A DNA stretch of 64,000 bases from an uncultured Streptomyces sp. (GCF_947488945.1 NZ_CANLBS010000023.1:49207-113206); one strand, 5' to 3'; numbered from the stretch's first letter, positions 15,452 through 24,041 are shown. Translations and numbers: made by a program. Notes: generated by a model not told the origin, from the sequence alone.

Positions 15452-16765
15452 ATGGAACTCACGAGGCTGGGGACCGGTATCGGGTGGCGGCCGGAGATCG
15501 CGGACGCGGTGGAGACGCTGGACGGCGTCGACTGGGTCGAGGCGGTCGCCGAGAACATCTGCGAGGACCATCTCCCGGAGCCGCTGGCGCGGTTGCGGGC
15601 GCGCGGCGTCACCGTGGTGCCGCACGGGGTGTCGCTGGGGCTCGGCGGGGCGGACCGCCCCGACCCGGTCCGCCTCGCGGGGCTGGCCGCCCGCGCCGAA
15701 CTGCTGGGCGCGCCGCTGGTGTCGGAGCACGTCGCGTTCGTACGGGCCGGGGGGCCGCTCACCGGGTCGGCGGGGCTGGAGGCGGGGCACCTGCTGCCGG
15801 TCCCCCGCACCTGGGACGCGCTGGCCGTGCTGTGCGAGAACGTACGGATCGCGCAGGACTCGCTGCCGGTGCCGCTGGCGCTGGAGAACATCGCGGCACT
15901 GATCGCCTGGCCCGGCGAGGAGCTGACCGAGGGGCAGTTCCTCGCGGAACTGGTGGAGCGCACCGGGGTGCGGCTGCTCATCGACGTGGCCAACCTGCAC
16001 ACCAATCACGTGAACCTGGGCGAGGACCCGGCGCGGGCCCTGGACGAACTGCCGGTGGAGGCCGTGGCGTACGTCCACGTGGCGGGCGGGACGCAGGTGG
16101 ACGGGGTCTGGCACGACACCCACGCCCACCCGGTGACCGCCCCGGTCCTCAAGGTGCTGGCCGAGCTGCGGAAGCGGGTGGATCCGCCGGGCGTGCTGCT
16201 GGAACGCGACGACGACTTTCCGCCCGCCGCCGAGCTGGCCGGTGAACTGGACGCGATCCGGGCCACGTTGGCGGCCGGGCCGGCCGTCCCGCGCCCGGCA
16301 CCGCGTGCCGCGCGGCCGGCCGGGCCGGCAACGCTCGCACCGGGTGGCCGGGACCGGGTGGCCGGCGCGCAGGAGACGCTGCTGCGGTCGCTGGTCGCGG
16401 GGGCGCCCGCGCCGGAGGAGTTCGACGCCGACCGGCTCGGCGTGCAGAGCCGGGCGCTCGCCGCGAAGCGGGCCGGGGTGGTGGCCAAGCTGGTGCCGGA
16501 CCTGGTGGTGATCCTCGGCGACGGCTTCCGGGCGGCGTTCCTCGCGTACGCGGCGGCCCGCCCGATGTCCGGCGGGTACCGCCGGGACGCCCTCGCCTTC
16601 GCCGAGCACCTGCTGGTCGCCGGGGAACCGGCCGACGACGCGGCGCGGCGACGGCTGACGCACTGGTGGGAGGACCGGGCGGGGGCCCGGCCGACCCCGC
16701 GCGCCGCCAAGCTGCTCCGTGCGGCCCGTTCGCTCGTGTCCGCCCGTGGGGAGGTGACCTCGTGA
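15452..16765 (+). CDS. DUF692 (MNIO) enzyme with C-terminal DUF2063/BufC-like domain
   Basis: A 437-residue protein. Residues 1-285 are a TIM-barrel DUF692 enzyme, the multinuclear non-heme iron oxidative (MNIO) family that modifies cysteines in peptides (MbnB, TglH, bufferin enzymes). Likely iron ligands are visible: VVPHGVSLG, VSEHVAF, LENIAAL, LLIDVANLHTN, AYVHVAGG, HDTHAHP and LERDDDF. After an Ala/Pro linker, residues 310-437 (LLRSLVAGAPAPEEFDADRL, then GDGFRAAFLAYAAARP) resemble the N-terminal domain of DUF2063/BufC partner proteins, here fused in one chain. ATG 15452 has GGGGAGG before it. The stop overlaps the GTG of the Cys-rich membrane protein, indicating co-translation with the likely substrate. 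Confidence 0.88.
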   Translation: MELTRLGTGIGWRPEIADAVETLDGVDWVEAVAENICEDHLPEPLARLRARGVTVVPHGVSLGLGGADRPDPVRLAGLAARAELLGAPLVSEHVAFVRAGGPLTGSAGLEAGHLLPVPRTWDALAVLCENVRIAQDSLPVPLALENIAALIAWPGEELTEGQFLAELVERTGVRLLIDVANLHTNHVNLGEDPARALDELPVEAVAYVHVAGGTQVDGVWHDTHAHPVTAPVLKVLAELRKRVDPPGVLLERDDDFPPAAELAGELDAIRATLAAGPAVPRPAPRAARPAGPATLAPGGRDRVAGAQETLLRSLVAGAPAPEEFDADRLGVQSRALAAKRAGVVAKLVPDLVVILGDGFRAAFLAYAAARPMSGGYRRDALAFAEHLLVAGEPADDAARRRLTHWWEDRAGARPTPRAAKLLRAARSLVSARGEVTS

Positions 16766-17796
16766 ACGTTCTGGCTCTGCTGCTGACTCTCGCCGCCGCC
16801 GTCTCCTCGGTCCTGCTGGTCGTTTCGACCGTCCGGGCCGGGCACCGCCGGACCGCGCCGAGCGATCTGGTCCTGCACGACCTGTACGAGGCGGCCTTCC
16901 TGAGCGGCGGGCCGCCCCGCGTGGTGGACACCGCGCTCACCGGCCTGCAGGCCGACGGGCGCGTCGCGGTGGGCGGTCCCGGCATCGTCGTCGTACTCCG
17001 CGCGGAGGCCCGCGACCCGGTGGAGCGCGCGGTGTTCGAGGAGGCGGCCCGGCTGCCGGCGGGCTCGCTGTCCGCCCTGCGGGCGGCCGTGATGACGCAC
17101 CCCGCGGTGCAGGAGATCGGCGACGGACTGGCGGCGCGCGGGCTGATGCTCGCGCCGCGCGACCGCCGGCCCCGCCGCCGGTGGGCGATCGTCCAGACGG
17201 TCTGCTGCTTCGCGCTGTTCCCGCTGTCGATGCTGCTGACCTTCGTCGAGTACGCGGCGATCGACGGATACGGGGACATGCCCCTGCCGTTCGTGGTGAA
17301 GATGCTGCCGACAGTCTTCGTCGGCGGTCTCCTCGGGATCGTGGTCGCGGCCGGCTCGAAGTCCCGTGTCACCAAGGCGGGCCGCGCGGCGATCGTCGGC
17401 TTCCGGACCGCGTTCGCCCATGTCACCACACCCCAGCACCTGGTGGCGGTCCTGGGCCTGGGCGCGCTGCCCGACCCGGAGCTGAGGGCGCAGTTGCTGG
17501 CCGCCGCCCGGGTGCGGCGGACCCCGCGCGGCGCGTACGTGAGCGCCGGGTCCTCGCCCGCCGCGGTGCCGGTGGTGTGGTGTGCCGGGGTGGGTCCCGG
17601 CGGATCGAGCTGCGGCTCCGGCAACGGCGGCTCGGGATGCGGCTCCGGGTCGGGTTGCAGCTCGGGGTCGAGTTGCAGCTCCGGTTCCGGCTGCGGGTCC
17701 GGTTCCTCCGGTTCGAGCTGCGGCGGGAGCAGCGGGGGCGGCGGTTCCAGTTGCGGCGGGGGCGGCGGGTCGAGCTGCGGCGGCGGGGGAAGCTGA
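16762..17796 (+). CDS. TIGR04222-type membrane protein with Gly/Ser/Cys-rich tail
   Basis: A 344-residue membrane protein. TM1 is residues 3-22, followed by a soluble domain with LYEAAFLSGGPPRVVDTAL, the hallmark of TIGR04222 proteins. Two more helices (about 136-160 and 175-197) are followed by a loop with basic residues. The last 65 residues (280-344) contain only Gly, Ser, Cys and one Asn, with eight cysteines, most in SSCG or SGCG settings. One more Cys precedes the tail (VVWCAG). By the positive-inside rule the tail is cytosolic, where the coupled MNIO enzyme could reach it. GTG 16762 overlaps the MNIO stop, with GGGGAGGTG just upstream. The function is unknown; I infer an MNIO substrate. 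Confidence 0.88.
   Translation: MNVLALLLTLAAAVSSVLLVVSTVRAGHRRTAPSDLVLHDLYEAAFLSGGPPRVVDTALTGLQADGRVAVGGPGIVVVLRAEARDPVERAVFEEAARLPAGSLSALRAAVMTHPAVQEIGDGLAARGLMLAPRDRRPRRRWAIVQTVCCFALFPLSMLLTFVEYAAIDGYGDMPLPFVVKMLPTVFVGGLLGIVVAAGSKSRVTKAGRAAIVGFRTAFAHVTTPQHLVAVLGLGALPDPELRAQLLAAARVRRTPRGAYVSAGSSPAAVPVVWCAGVGPGGSSCGSGNGGSGCGSGSGCSSGSSCSSGSGCGSGSSGSSCGGSSGGGGSSCGGGGGSSCGGGGS
17599..17793 (+). repeat. Low-complexity sequence encoding the Cys-rich tail
   Basis: The coding strand repeats GGCGG(C/G)-TCGAGCTGCGG-type blocks that encode Gly/Ser/Cys. Copy length is irregular (cysteine spacings of 6, 6, 6, 6, 9, 9, 11 and 8 residues), so the tail looks grown by slippage or unequal exchange. Confidence 0.8.
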
Positions 17797-17920
17797 CGGA
17801 CACCGCCGGGGCCGCCCGGCGCCCTCGCACGGGGCCCCGGCGGCACGGTTCTCCGTGGCGGGCGGTCCGGATGCCGGACAGCCCATGGCGCTCGTCCCGG
17901 CGGTCACATATGAATCCGGC

Positions 17921-18775
17921 ATGATCTGGGTCATCCTGCTGCTGGTCGCGTGGTTCGCGGCCATGCTCACCTGCCTGCGCTTCTGTCTCGCCTCCGCCAG
18001 GGCCGCCCGGCCGCCGTCCGACACGCCGCCGACGACGGCCGACGCCGGGCTCACGCTGTACGAGACGGCGTTCCTGGCGGGCGGACCGGAGCGGGTGGTG
18101 GACGTGGCGATGGTCACCATGCACGTGCGCAAGAGGCTGCTGCTGGCCCACACCGGCTGGGTGACCGTCGTCGACCCGGAGGGCCGCGACGACGTGGAGC
18201 GCACGGTGATACGGGCCGTCGGCCCCGGCCGGCAGTCCCCGACAGAGCCGGTCCGGGCCGCGACCGCGGCGGCCGAGGCGGTGCGTTCGCTGGCGGACCG
18301 GCTGGTCGGGGCGGGTCTGGCGGTGCCGCACGCGGTGCGTTCGGGCCTCGACGCGGCGCACGCCGCGGTGCGAAGATCCGCGGTCCTCGTGGTCGTACTG
18401 GCCGTCGCCGCGGTGCTGCTGCCGGGTCAGGAGGGGCAGCTCGACTGGCTGGTGGCGGCCTGGTTCGGGCTGCCGCTGCTGCTGTCCCTCGGCTGCCTGG
18501 CCATCCAGCGGGCCGAGAGCCGTTCCTACAGCGCCTGGGCGTCCCCGGTGGGCCAGGACCGCCTGGACGCGCTGCCGAAGCCCGTACGGGGCGTACAGCG
18601 GCCGGCCGACGGGGCGGACGGAGGTGGCGCGGACGGGAACGGGCCGGACACGGTGGCCGGGGAGCGTGCGCTGCTGGTCGCCGTCGCCGTGAGCGGGGCC
18701 CGCGCAGTGCGCGATCCGCTGCTGCGGGCGGCGCTGACGGGCAGTCGCCGGGTACGGGCCCCGTACGCCGGCTGA
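17921..18775 (+). CDS. Second TIGR04222-type membrane protein, tailless
   Basis: A 284-residue paralogue of the preceding protein. The layout is the same: TM1 (MIWVILLLVAWFAAMLTCL), then the TIGR04222 block LYETAFLAGGPERVVDVAM, a pair of helices (about residues 148-187), and a C-terminal segment LLRAALTGSRRVRAPYAG. This ends exactly where the first protein's Gly/Ser/Cys tail would begin. ATG 17921 is preferred because it starts at the membrane segment; ATG 17885 would add 12 residues. Neither start has a good ribosome-binding site. It lies 124 bp after the first copy on the same strand and is probably co-transcribed. A partner or scaffold role is inferred. Confidence 0.82.
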   Translation: MIWVILLLVAWFAAMLTCLRFCLASARAARPPSDTPPTTADAGLTLYETAFLAGGPERVVDVAMVTMHVRKRLLLAHTGWVTVVDPEGRDDVERTVIRAVGPGRQSPTEPVRAATAAAEAVRSLADRLVGAGLAVPHAVRSGLDAAHAAVRRSAVLVVVLAVAAVLLPGQEGQLDWLVAAWFGLPLLLSLGCLAIQRAESRSYSAWASPVGQDRLDALPKPVRGVQRPADGADGGGADGNGPDTVAGERALLVAVAVSGARAVRDPLLRAALTGSRRVRAPYAG

Positions 18776-18890
18776 GCCCGCCCGGACCGGTGGGGCGAGG
18801 GACGGGGCAAGGGGACGGCGACGGGTGCAGGGCGGGGGCGGGGCCCCGGACCGGAGACCGGTACCGGAGACCGGGTCGAAGTGCTGAAGA

Positions 18891-18922
18891 AGTCCCGGAG
18901 AGAGTCCCGGAGAGAGTCCTGG
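18891..18922. repeat. 12-bp tandem repeat AGTCCCGGAGAG
   Basis: Two exact units and a partial third (AGTCCTGG) run head to tail, just before a strong hairpin. Confidence 0.75.
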
Positions 18923-18932
18923 AAAAGACGCC

Positions 18933-18961
18933 GGTGCGGCGCGCTGGAGGCGCGCCGCACC
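18933..18961. terminator. Terminator, 11-bp perfect stem
   Basis: GGTGCGGCGCG (18933-18943) pairs with CGCGCCGCACC (18951-18961) around a 7-nt loop. It probably ends the MNIO/TIGR04222 transcript. Confidence 0.7.
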
Positions 18962-19151
18962 AGGAGCCGGACCCGGTGTCGCTGGAGCGGGGCCGCACGC
19001 GTGAGTGCGCGACCGCCGTCTGATCTTCCGGGTCGGGGTGGCCGGGAAACGCTGGCTTTGCGAGTCCGGTCACCAGGTCTGCGGGATGCTCCCGCACCCC
19101 TGCCGGCAGGTCGTGGGCAGGGCCGCCCGCGAAACAACCGACCGGAGGACC

Positions 19152-19865
19152 CTACGCGAGACCGGCGACGAGGTCCGCCACCGACTTCCGCCGACCGGTG
19201 TAGAACGGCACTTCCTCGCGCACGTGCAGCCGTGCCTCGGAGGCGCGCAGGTGGCGCATGAGGTCCACGATGCGGTGCAGTTCGTCGGCCTCGAACGCGA
19301 GGATCCACTCGTAGTCGCCGAGCGAGAACGAGGCGACCGTGTTGGCGCGCACGTCCGGGAATCCGCGGGCCATCTTGCCGTGGTCCGCCAGCATCCTGCG
19401 GCGGTCCTCGTCGGGCAGCAGGTACCAGTCGTAGGAGCGCACGAAGGGGTAGACGCTGATGTAGTCGCGGGGGGTCTCGTCGGCCAGGAAGGCCGGGACG
19501 TGCGACTTGTTGAACTCGGCCGGCCGGTGCAGGGCCATGTTCGACCACACCGGCTCCAGCGCGCGCCCGAGCTTGGTGCGGCGGAAGAGGTTGTACGCGT
19601 CCTGGAGCTCGTCCGAGGTCTCCGCGTGCCACCAGATCATCAGATCGGCGTCGGCGCGCAGGCCGGACAGGTCGTAGGTGCCGCGGACCGTGACGTCCTT
19701 GGCCGCCAGCTGGTCGAACAGCTCCTGGACCTCGTCCGCGTACCCCACGCGGTCGGTCGGCAGCACGTCGCGCAGCTTGAACACGGACCACAGCGTGTAG
19801 CGGATGACCTCGTTGAGGTCCTTGGCCTTCTTGCCGGCGTTGGGGATCTTCTCAGGAGCACTCAT
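19152..19865 (-). CDS. hemQ: HemQ / coproheme decarboxylase (chlorite-dismutase family)
   Basis: A 237-residue enzyme converting Fe-coproporphyrin III to heme b by two H2O2-dependent decarboxylations, the last step of the coproporphyrin-dependent pathway used by actinobacteria. YPFVRSYDWYLLP carries the Tyr/Trp signature of ChdC proteins, with further family motifs MIWWHAETSDELQDAYN and ASFSLGDYEWILAFE. The length is normal. ATG 19865 lies 4 bp after the hemY stop, so the two form an operon. Confidence 0.95.
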   Translation of the reverse strand: MSAPEKIPNAGKKAKDLNEVIRYTLWSVFKLRDVLPTDRVGYADEVQELFDQLAAKDVTVRGTYDLSGLRADADLMIWWHAETSDELQDAYNLFRRTKLGRALEPVWSNMALHRPAEFNKSHVPAFLADETPRDYISVYPFVRSYDWYLLPDEDRRRMLADHGKMARGFPDVRANTVASFSLGDYEWILAFEADELHRIVDLMRHLRASEARLHVREEVPFYTGRRKSVADLVAGLA

Positions 19866-19869
19866 GCGG

Positions 19870-21384
19870 CTATTCTCCCGCCTCGTCGCGGGTGCCCGGT
19901 ACCGGGGTGGGCGTGGCGATGATCTCCCCCGCCGTCTCCCCCGCCGCCCTCCGCCCCGCCGACTCCCCGGCCAGGTCGCGGACGAGTTCGTCGGCCGCGC
20001 GGTGGGCGCTCGCGACGCAGGCCGGGATGCCCACGCCGTCGTAGACCGCGCCGCAGAGCCGCAGTCCCGGCAGCGCCTCCACACCCGCGCGGATGCGGGC
20101 GACCCGGTCGAGGTGGCCGACCGGGTACTGGGGAAGGCCGCCGATCCAGCGGGTGACGGTGCTGTCCACCGGTTTCGCGGTGAGCCCGGTGGCGGTGGCG
20201 AGGTCGCCGAGGGAGACGTCGACCAGTTCGCCGTCCTCGCGGTGCAGGTGCGCCTCGTCGCCGTACCGGCCGACCGAGGTGCGCAGCACGAAGAGGTCGG
20301 GAGCGGCGTCCGCGACCCACCGCCACTTGTTGCTGGAGAAGGTGGACGCCTTGATCGTGCGGCCGTCGACCGGCGGCACGAGGAATCCCGAGCGGCCCTC
20401 CAGGGCGGGCACGGAGGCGAGGTCGGAGCGCCGGAAGGCCATCGTGATCAGCGCCATCGACGCGTACTCCACGGCCGCCAACTCCGCGGACACCGCCGGG
20501 GATTCGGCCGCCAGGAGGGCGGACGCGGACCAGGCGGGGGTGGCGAGGACGATGCCGTCGGCGGTGAGCACACCGGTGTCGGTGAGGACCGTCCAGTCCC
20601 CGCCGGTGCGGGTCAGGCCGAGGACGGGCGTCTCGGTGCGGATCTCCGCGCCGCCGGCCCGTACCGCGTCCGCGACCGCGCCGGGCAGGGTGCCGATGCC
20701 GCCGGCCAGTCCCTGGAAGACGGGGCCGGTCTGCTGCCGGGCGGCGGCCCGTTCCTGGATGGCGCGTACGCCGTCGAGGAGCGGGCCGCCCGCGCGGGCG
20801 ACCTCGAAGAGCTGGGGCACGGCGGCGCGCAGCGAGATGCGGTAGGCGTCTCCGGCGTACACCCCGCCGAGCAGCGGCTCGACGAGGCGGTCGACTACCT
20901 CCCGGCCGAGCCGTCCGGCGACGTACTCGCCGACCGCGACGTCGTCGCCGACCTCGGCGGGCGGCAGGTCGCGCTCGGCGGCGATGCGGGCGATCCCCTC
21001 GGGGCTGAGCAGGCCGGCCAGGGCCTCCGGGTCGCCGGGGACGCCCATCACGTGGCCCTTGGGCATCGGTTGCAGGGCGTCGCGCGTCCAGACCGAGGCG
21101 GTCGCGGTGGCGGGCGGCTGGAGGCGGTCGCCGAGGCCGGCCGCGCGGGCCAGGCCGACGGCCTCGGGGCGGCGGGCGAGCATCGACTCGGCCCCGAGGT
21201 CGACCTGGACGCCGGCCACCTCGCCCGTCATCAGTTTCCCGCCGAGCCGGTCCGTCGCTTCGAGGACGGTGACCCGGAGCCCGGTGCCGAGCAGCCGGTG
21301 GGCCGCGGCGAGACCGGCGATGCCGCCGCCGATCACGACGACGTGACCCGGGTGTGTGCGCGCGTGCTGTGAGGAACCCTGCAT
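19870..21384 (-). CDS. hemY: HemY/CgoX coproporphyrinogen III oxidase (protoporphyrinogen-oxidase family)
   Basis: A 504-residue FAD enzyme. The N-terminal dinucleotide motif is HVVVIGGGIAGLAAAHRLL, followed by VLEATDRLGGKL. The C-terminal FAD contact is GLRLCGAVYDGVGIPACVAS. In actinobacteria this enzyme oxidises coproporphyrinogen III to coproporphyrin III, upstream of ferrochelatase and HemQ; some annotations call it hemG. The ATG at 21384 gives the N-terminus MQGSSQHARTHPG. It is the first gene of the hemY-hemQ operon and diverges from a DUF4349 lipoprotein gene. Confidence 0.94.
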   Translation of the reverse strand: MQGSSQHARTHPGHVVVIGGGIAGLAAAHRLLGTGLRVTVLEATDRLGGKLMTGEVAGVQVDLGAESMLARRPEAVGLARAAGLGDRLQPPATATASVWTRDALQPMPKGHVMGVPGDPEALAGLLSPEGIARIAAERDLPPAEVGDDVAVGEYVAGRLGREVVDRLVEPLLGGVYAGDAYRISLRAAVPQLFEVARAGGPLLDGVRAIQERAAARQQTGPVFQGLAGGIGTLPGAVADAVRAGGAEIRTETPVLGLTRTGGDWTVLTDTGVLTADGIVLATPAWSASALLAAESPAVSAELAAVEYASMALITMAFRRSDLASVPALEGRSGFLVPPVDGRTIKASTFSSNKWRWVADAAPDLFVLRTSVGRYGDEAHLHREDGELVDVSLGDLATATGLTAKPVDSTVTRWIGGLPQYPVGHLDRVARIRAGVEALPGLRLCGAVYDGVGIPACVASAHRAADELVRDLAGESAGRRAAGETAGEIIATPTPVPGTRDEAGE

Positions 21385-21504
21385 GGCTCCACTCTCTCAA
21401 ACCCGGCCGGGACCGTGACCGTTTCGAGACGGGCGAACGGCAACCGGGGCGCGGGACGCCACGTCGAACCGGCGTCAGCCACCGATGCCTTGGGGGGACC
21501 AGGT

Positions 21505-22584
21505 ATGCAGCAGGAACAGCGGGACCGGCCGGAGCACAGCGGGTCCGTGACGGCGGCGCACGCCGTGCGGACGCGGAAGCGGCGGGGAGGCGCGGTGTTC
21601 GCCGCGGGGACGCTCGCCGTCCTGCTCGCCGTGGGCGGGTGCGGCGCGAACGACATGGGGGCGAGCAGCGGGGACTCCAAGCCCGCCTTCTCCGGCCGCG
21701 GCGTCGCGGGCGGGGAGAGGGCGGACGACACCGCCGGCGCGAAGGAGGGTTCCGACGGCGCGAAGCCGGACGGGACCGCGAAGAAGGCCGCGGTCAGCCA
21801 GGTGATCCGGACGGCGTCCCTCAGCGTGCGGGTGAAGGACGTGCCGAAGGCGGTGGCGGCCGCCCGCCGCGCGGCCGAGGGCTCCGGAGGGCTGGTGCAG
21901 AGCGAGACGACGGAACGGGTGGACGACGCCTACGACACCTCCACCCTGGTCCTGCGGGTGCCGGAGGACCGCTACCAGCGGGTGCTGTCGGACCTGGCCG
22001 GCGCCGGGAAGCTGCTGTCGCGGAGCTCGGAGGCGAAGGACGTCACCGACCAGGTGGTGGACGTGGAGAGCCGGATCGCCACGCAGCGGGCGAGCGTCGA
22101 CCGGGTCCGCGCGATGATGGACAAGGCGGAGAAGCTCAGCGACGTCGTGCTGCTGGAGGGCGAGCTGAGCAGCCGCCAGTCGGAGCTGGAGTCGCTGCTG
22201 GCCCAGCAGGCCACCCTGAAGGACCGCACCTCGCTGGCGACGATCACGCTGGACCTGTACGAGCCGGAGGCCGTCCCGGACGACGCCGCCGACGACGACC
22301 CCGGGTTCCTGGACGCGCTGGAGGGCGGCTGGAACGCCTTCGTGACGATGCTCCGCTGGATCGCGGTGTCGATCGGCGCCTCCGCGCCGTTCCTGGCGGC
22401 GCTGGCCCTGCTGTACGCGCTGGTGCGGGCGGTCTCCCGCCGGCGCCGGGCAGCCGGGCCGGCGGCGGACACGGACGACGCCCCGGCGGCGTCCCGCGCC
22501 CCGGCGGCGTCCGGCGCCCCGGCGCGGCCCGTGGCGGCCGACGCCGACGGGACCGGGGAGGCGCGGGACACGTCCGCCGGCTGA
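21505..22584 (+). CDS. DUF4349 lipoprotein
   Basis: A 359-residue exported lipoprotein. A basic N-terminus (RTRKRRGG) precedes a hydrophobic stretch and lipobox LAVGGC. The DUF4349 core follows (VIRTASLSVRVKDVPKAVAA, with LVQSETTERVDDAYDTSTLV and LRVPEDRYQRVLSDL), then a long coiled-coil-like segment (about residues 180-260), a transmembrane helix near residues 295-318 (IGASAPFLAALALLYALVRA), and a cytosolic Ala/Pro tail. The family is of unknown function in the envelope. ATG 21505 has GGGGGGA 6 nt upstream and is preferred over the upstream GTG at 21415. Confidence 0.9.
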   Translation: MQQEQRDRPEHSGSVTAAHAVRTRKRRGGAVFAAGTLAVLLAVGGCGANDMGASSGDSKPAFSGRGVAGGERADDTAGAKEGSDGAKPDGTAKKAAVSQVIRTASLSVRVKDVPKAVAAARRAAEGSGGLVQSETTERVDDAYDTSTLVLRVPEDRYQRVLSDLAGAGKLLSRSSEAKDVTDQVVDVESRIATQRASVDRVRAMMDKAEKLSDVVLLEGELSSRQSELESLLAQQATLKDRTSLATITLDLYEPEAVPDDAADDDPGFLDALEGGWNAFVTMLRWIAVSIGASAPFLAALALLYALVRAVSRRRRAAGPAADTDDAPAASRAPAASGAPARPVAADADGTGEARDTSAG

Positions 22585-22590
22585 GCGTCG

Positions 22591-22596
22591 TAGCGT
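22591..22596 (+). promoter_or_regulatory. Candidate -10 (TAGCGT)
   Basis: TAGCGT lies 30 nt before the ATG of the flavin oxidoreductase, in the 42-bp gap after the DUF4349 gene. There is no clear -35. Confidence 0.25.
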
Positions 22597-22626
22597 GGTC
22601 CCCACACTGCGGCGAAGGGACCGGCA

Positions 22627-24009
22627 ATGGCGGCGGAGCGACTGGTGGTCATCGGGGGCGACGCGGCGGGCATGTCCGCCGCGTCGCAGGCCCGCAGGCT
22701 GAAGGGCCCGGACGAGCTGAGCATCGTCGCGTTCGAGCGCGGCCACTACTCCTCGTACTCGGCCTGCGGCATCCCCTACTGGGTCGGCGGGGAGGTGGAC
22801 GCGCTCGACGATCTGGTGGCCCGGACGCCCGAGGAGCACCGGGAGCGCTCCATCGACCTGCGGATGCGCACCGAGGTGACGGAGATCGACGTGGCGGGCC
22901 GCCGGGTGCTCGCCCGCGACCTGGACGGCTCCACCACCGCCTGGACGCCGTACGACAAGCTGGTGATCGCCACGGGTGCCCGTCCGGTGCGGCCCGATCT
23001 GCCCGGCATCGACGCGCCGGGGGTCCACGGGGTGCAGACGCTGGACGACGGGCGGGCGCTGCTGGACTCGCTGGAGCGGGCGAAGGGGCGGCGGGCCGTC
23101 GTGGTGGGAGCGGGGTACATCGGTGTCGAGATGGCCGAGGCGATGCTGAACCGGGGCTTCGAGGTGACCGTCCTCAACCGGGGCGAGCAGCCGATGGCCA
23201 CCCTCGACCCCGACATGGGGCGCCTCGTCCACGACGCGATGGACGGGCTGGGCATCACCACGGTGAACGGCGCCCGGGTGACGAAGATCCTCACCGGTCC
23301 GGACGGCCGGGTCGCCGAGGTCGCCACGGAGGCGGACACCTATCCGGCGGACGTGGTGGTGCTGGGCATCGGCGTGGAGCCGGAGACGACGCTCGCCGCG
23401 GCGGCCGGGCTGCCGCTGGGGCCGCACCGGGGCCTGCTGACCGACCAGGCGATGCGGGTGGTGGGCCACGAGGACATATGGGCCGGCGGCGACTGCGTGG
23501 AGGTGCTGGACCGGGTGGCCGGCCGTACCCGGCACATCGCGCTCGGCACCCACGCCAACAAGCACGGGCAGGTCATCGGCTCGAACGTGGCGGGCGGCTA
23601 CGGCACCTTCCCGGGTGTGGTGGGCACCGCGGTCAGCAAGGTCTGCGACCTGGAGATCGCCCGGACCGGGCTGCGCGAGAAGGACGCCCGCGCGGTCGGC
23701 CTGCGGTACGTCACGGCGACCGTCGAGTCCACCGGCCGGGCGGGCTACTACCCGGGGGCGCGGCCGATGACGGTGAAGATGATCGCCGAGTACCGCACCG
23801 GCCGGCTGCTGGGCGTGCAGATCGTGGGCCGTGACGGCGCCGCGAAGCGGGTGGACGTGGCGGCGGTGGCGCTGACGGCCGGGATGACGGTGGAGGCGAT
23901 GACCGCCCTCGACCTCGGCTACGCGCCGCCGTTCTCCCCGGTCTGGGACCCGGTCCTGGTGGCGGCCCGCAAGGCGACCACAGCGGTGCGCGAGGCGGGC
24001 ACCGCCTGA
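22627..24009 (+). CDS. FAD-dependent CoA-disulfide-reductase/NADH-oxidase-like enzyme
   Basis: A 460-residue flavoprotein of the pyridine nucleotide-disulfide reductase class. The FAD-binding motif is VVIGGDAAGMSAASQARRL, and the single active-site Cys lies in YSACGIPYWVGGEV as in CoA-disulfide reductases and NADH oxidases. The NAD(P)-binding motif is VVVGAGYIGVEMAEAM, and DIWAGGDCVEV is the second FAD contact. The C-terminal dimerisation domain is complete. GAAGGGA lies before ATG 22627. The substrate (CoA disulfide, polysulfide or O2) cannot be told. It converges on hemE across a 21-bp-stem terminator. Confidence 0.9.
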   Translation: MAAERLVVIGGDAAGMSAASQARRLKGPDELSIVAFERGHYSSYSACGIPYWVGGEVDALDDLVARTPEEHRERSIDLRMRTEVTEIDVAGRRVLARDLDGSTTAWTPYDKLVIATGARPVRPDLPGIDAPGVHGVQTLDDGRALLDSLERAKGRRAVVVGAGYIGVEMAEAMLNRGFEVTVLNRGEQPMATLDPDMGRLVHDAMDGLGITTVNGARVTKILTGPDGRVAEVATEADTYPADVVVLGIGVEPETTLAAAAGLPLGPHRGLLTDQAMRVVGHEDIWAGGDCVEVLDRVAGRTRHIALGTHANKHGQVIGSNVAGGYGTFPGVVGTAVSKVCDLEIARTGLREKDARAVGLRYVTATVESTGRAGYYPGARPMTVKMIAEYRTGRLLGVQIVGRDGAAKRVDVAAVALTAGMTVEAMTALDLGYAPPFSPVWDPVLVAARKATTAVREAGTA

Positions 24010-24041
24010 CGGACGCACGTCCGCCGGAGGACCCGGCACGC

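Larger units (their letters stand above)
18776..19151. other. Gap with repeats and terminator
   Basis: About 375 bp between the convergent TIGR04222 and hemQ genes. It holds the 12-bp tandem repeat at 18891-18922, the terminator at 18933-18961, and a small hairpin TGCGGG/CCCGCA at 19080-19096 near the hemQ end. I see no credible gene. Confidence 0.6.

Noticed and set aside
19021..19150. Cobalamin-riboswitch-like words (GGGAAAC, GAGTCCGGTCACC) or a tRNA-like 3' end between the TIGR04222 genes and hemQ
   Set aside because: The order and spacing of conserved boxes do not fit, no downstream gene in the right direction exists, and no cloverleaf can be drawn. A covariance-model search (Rfam) would settle it.
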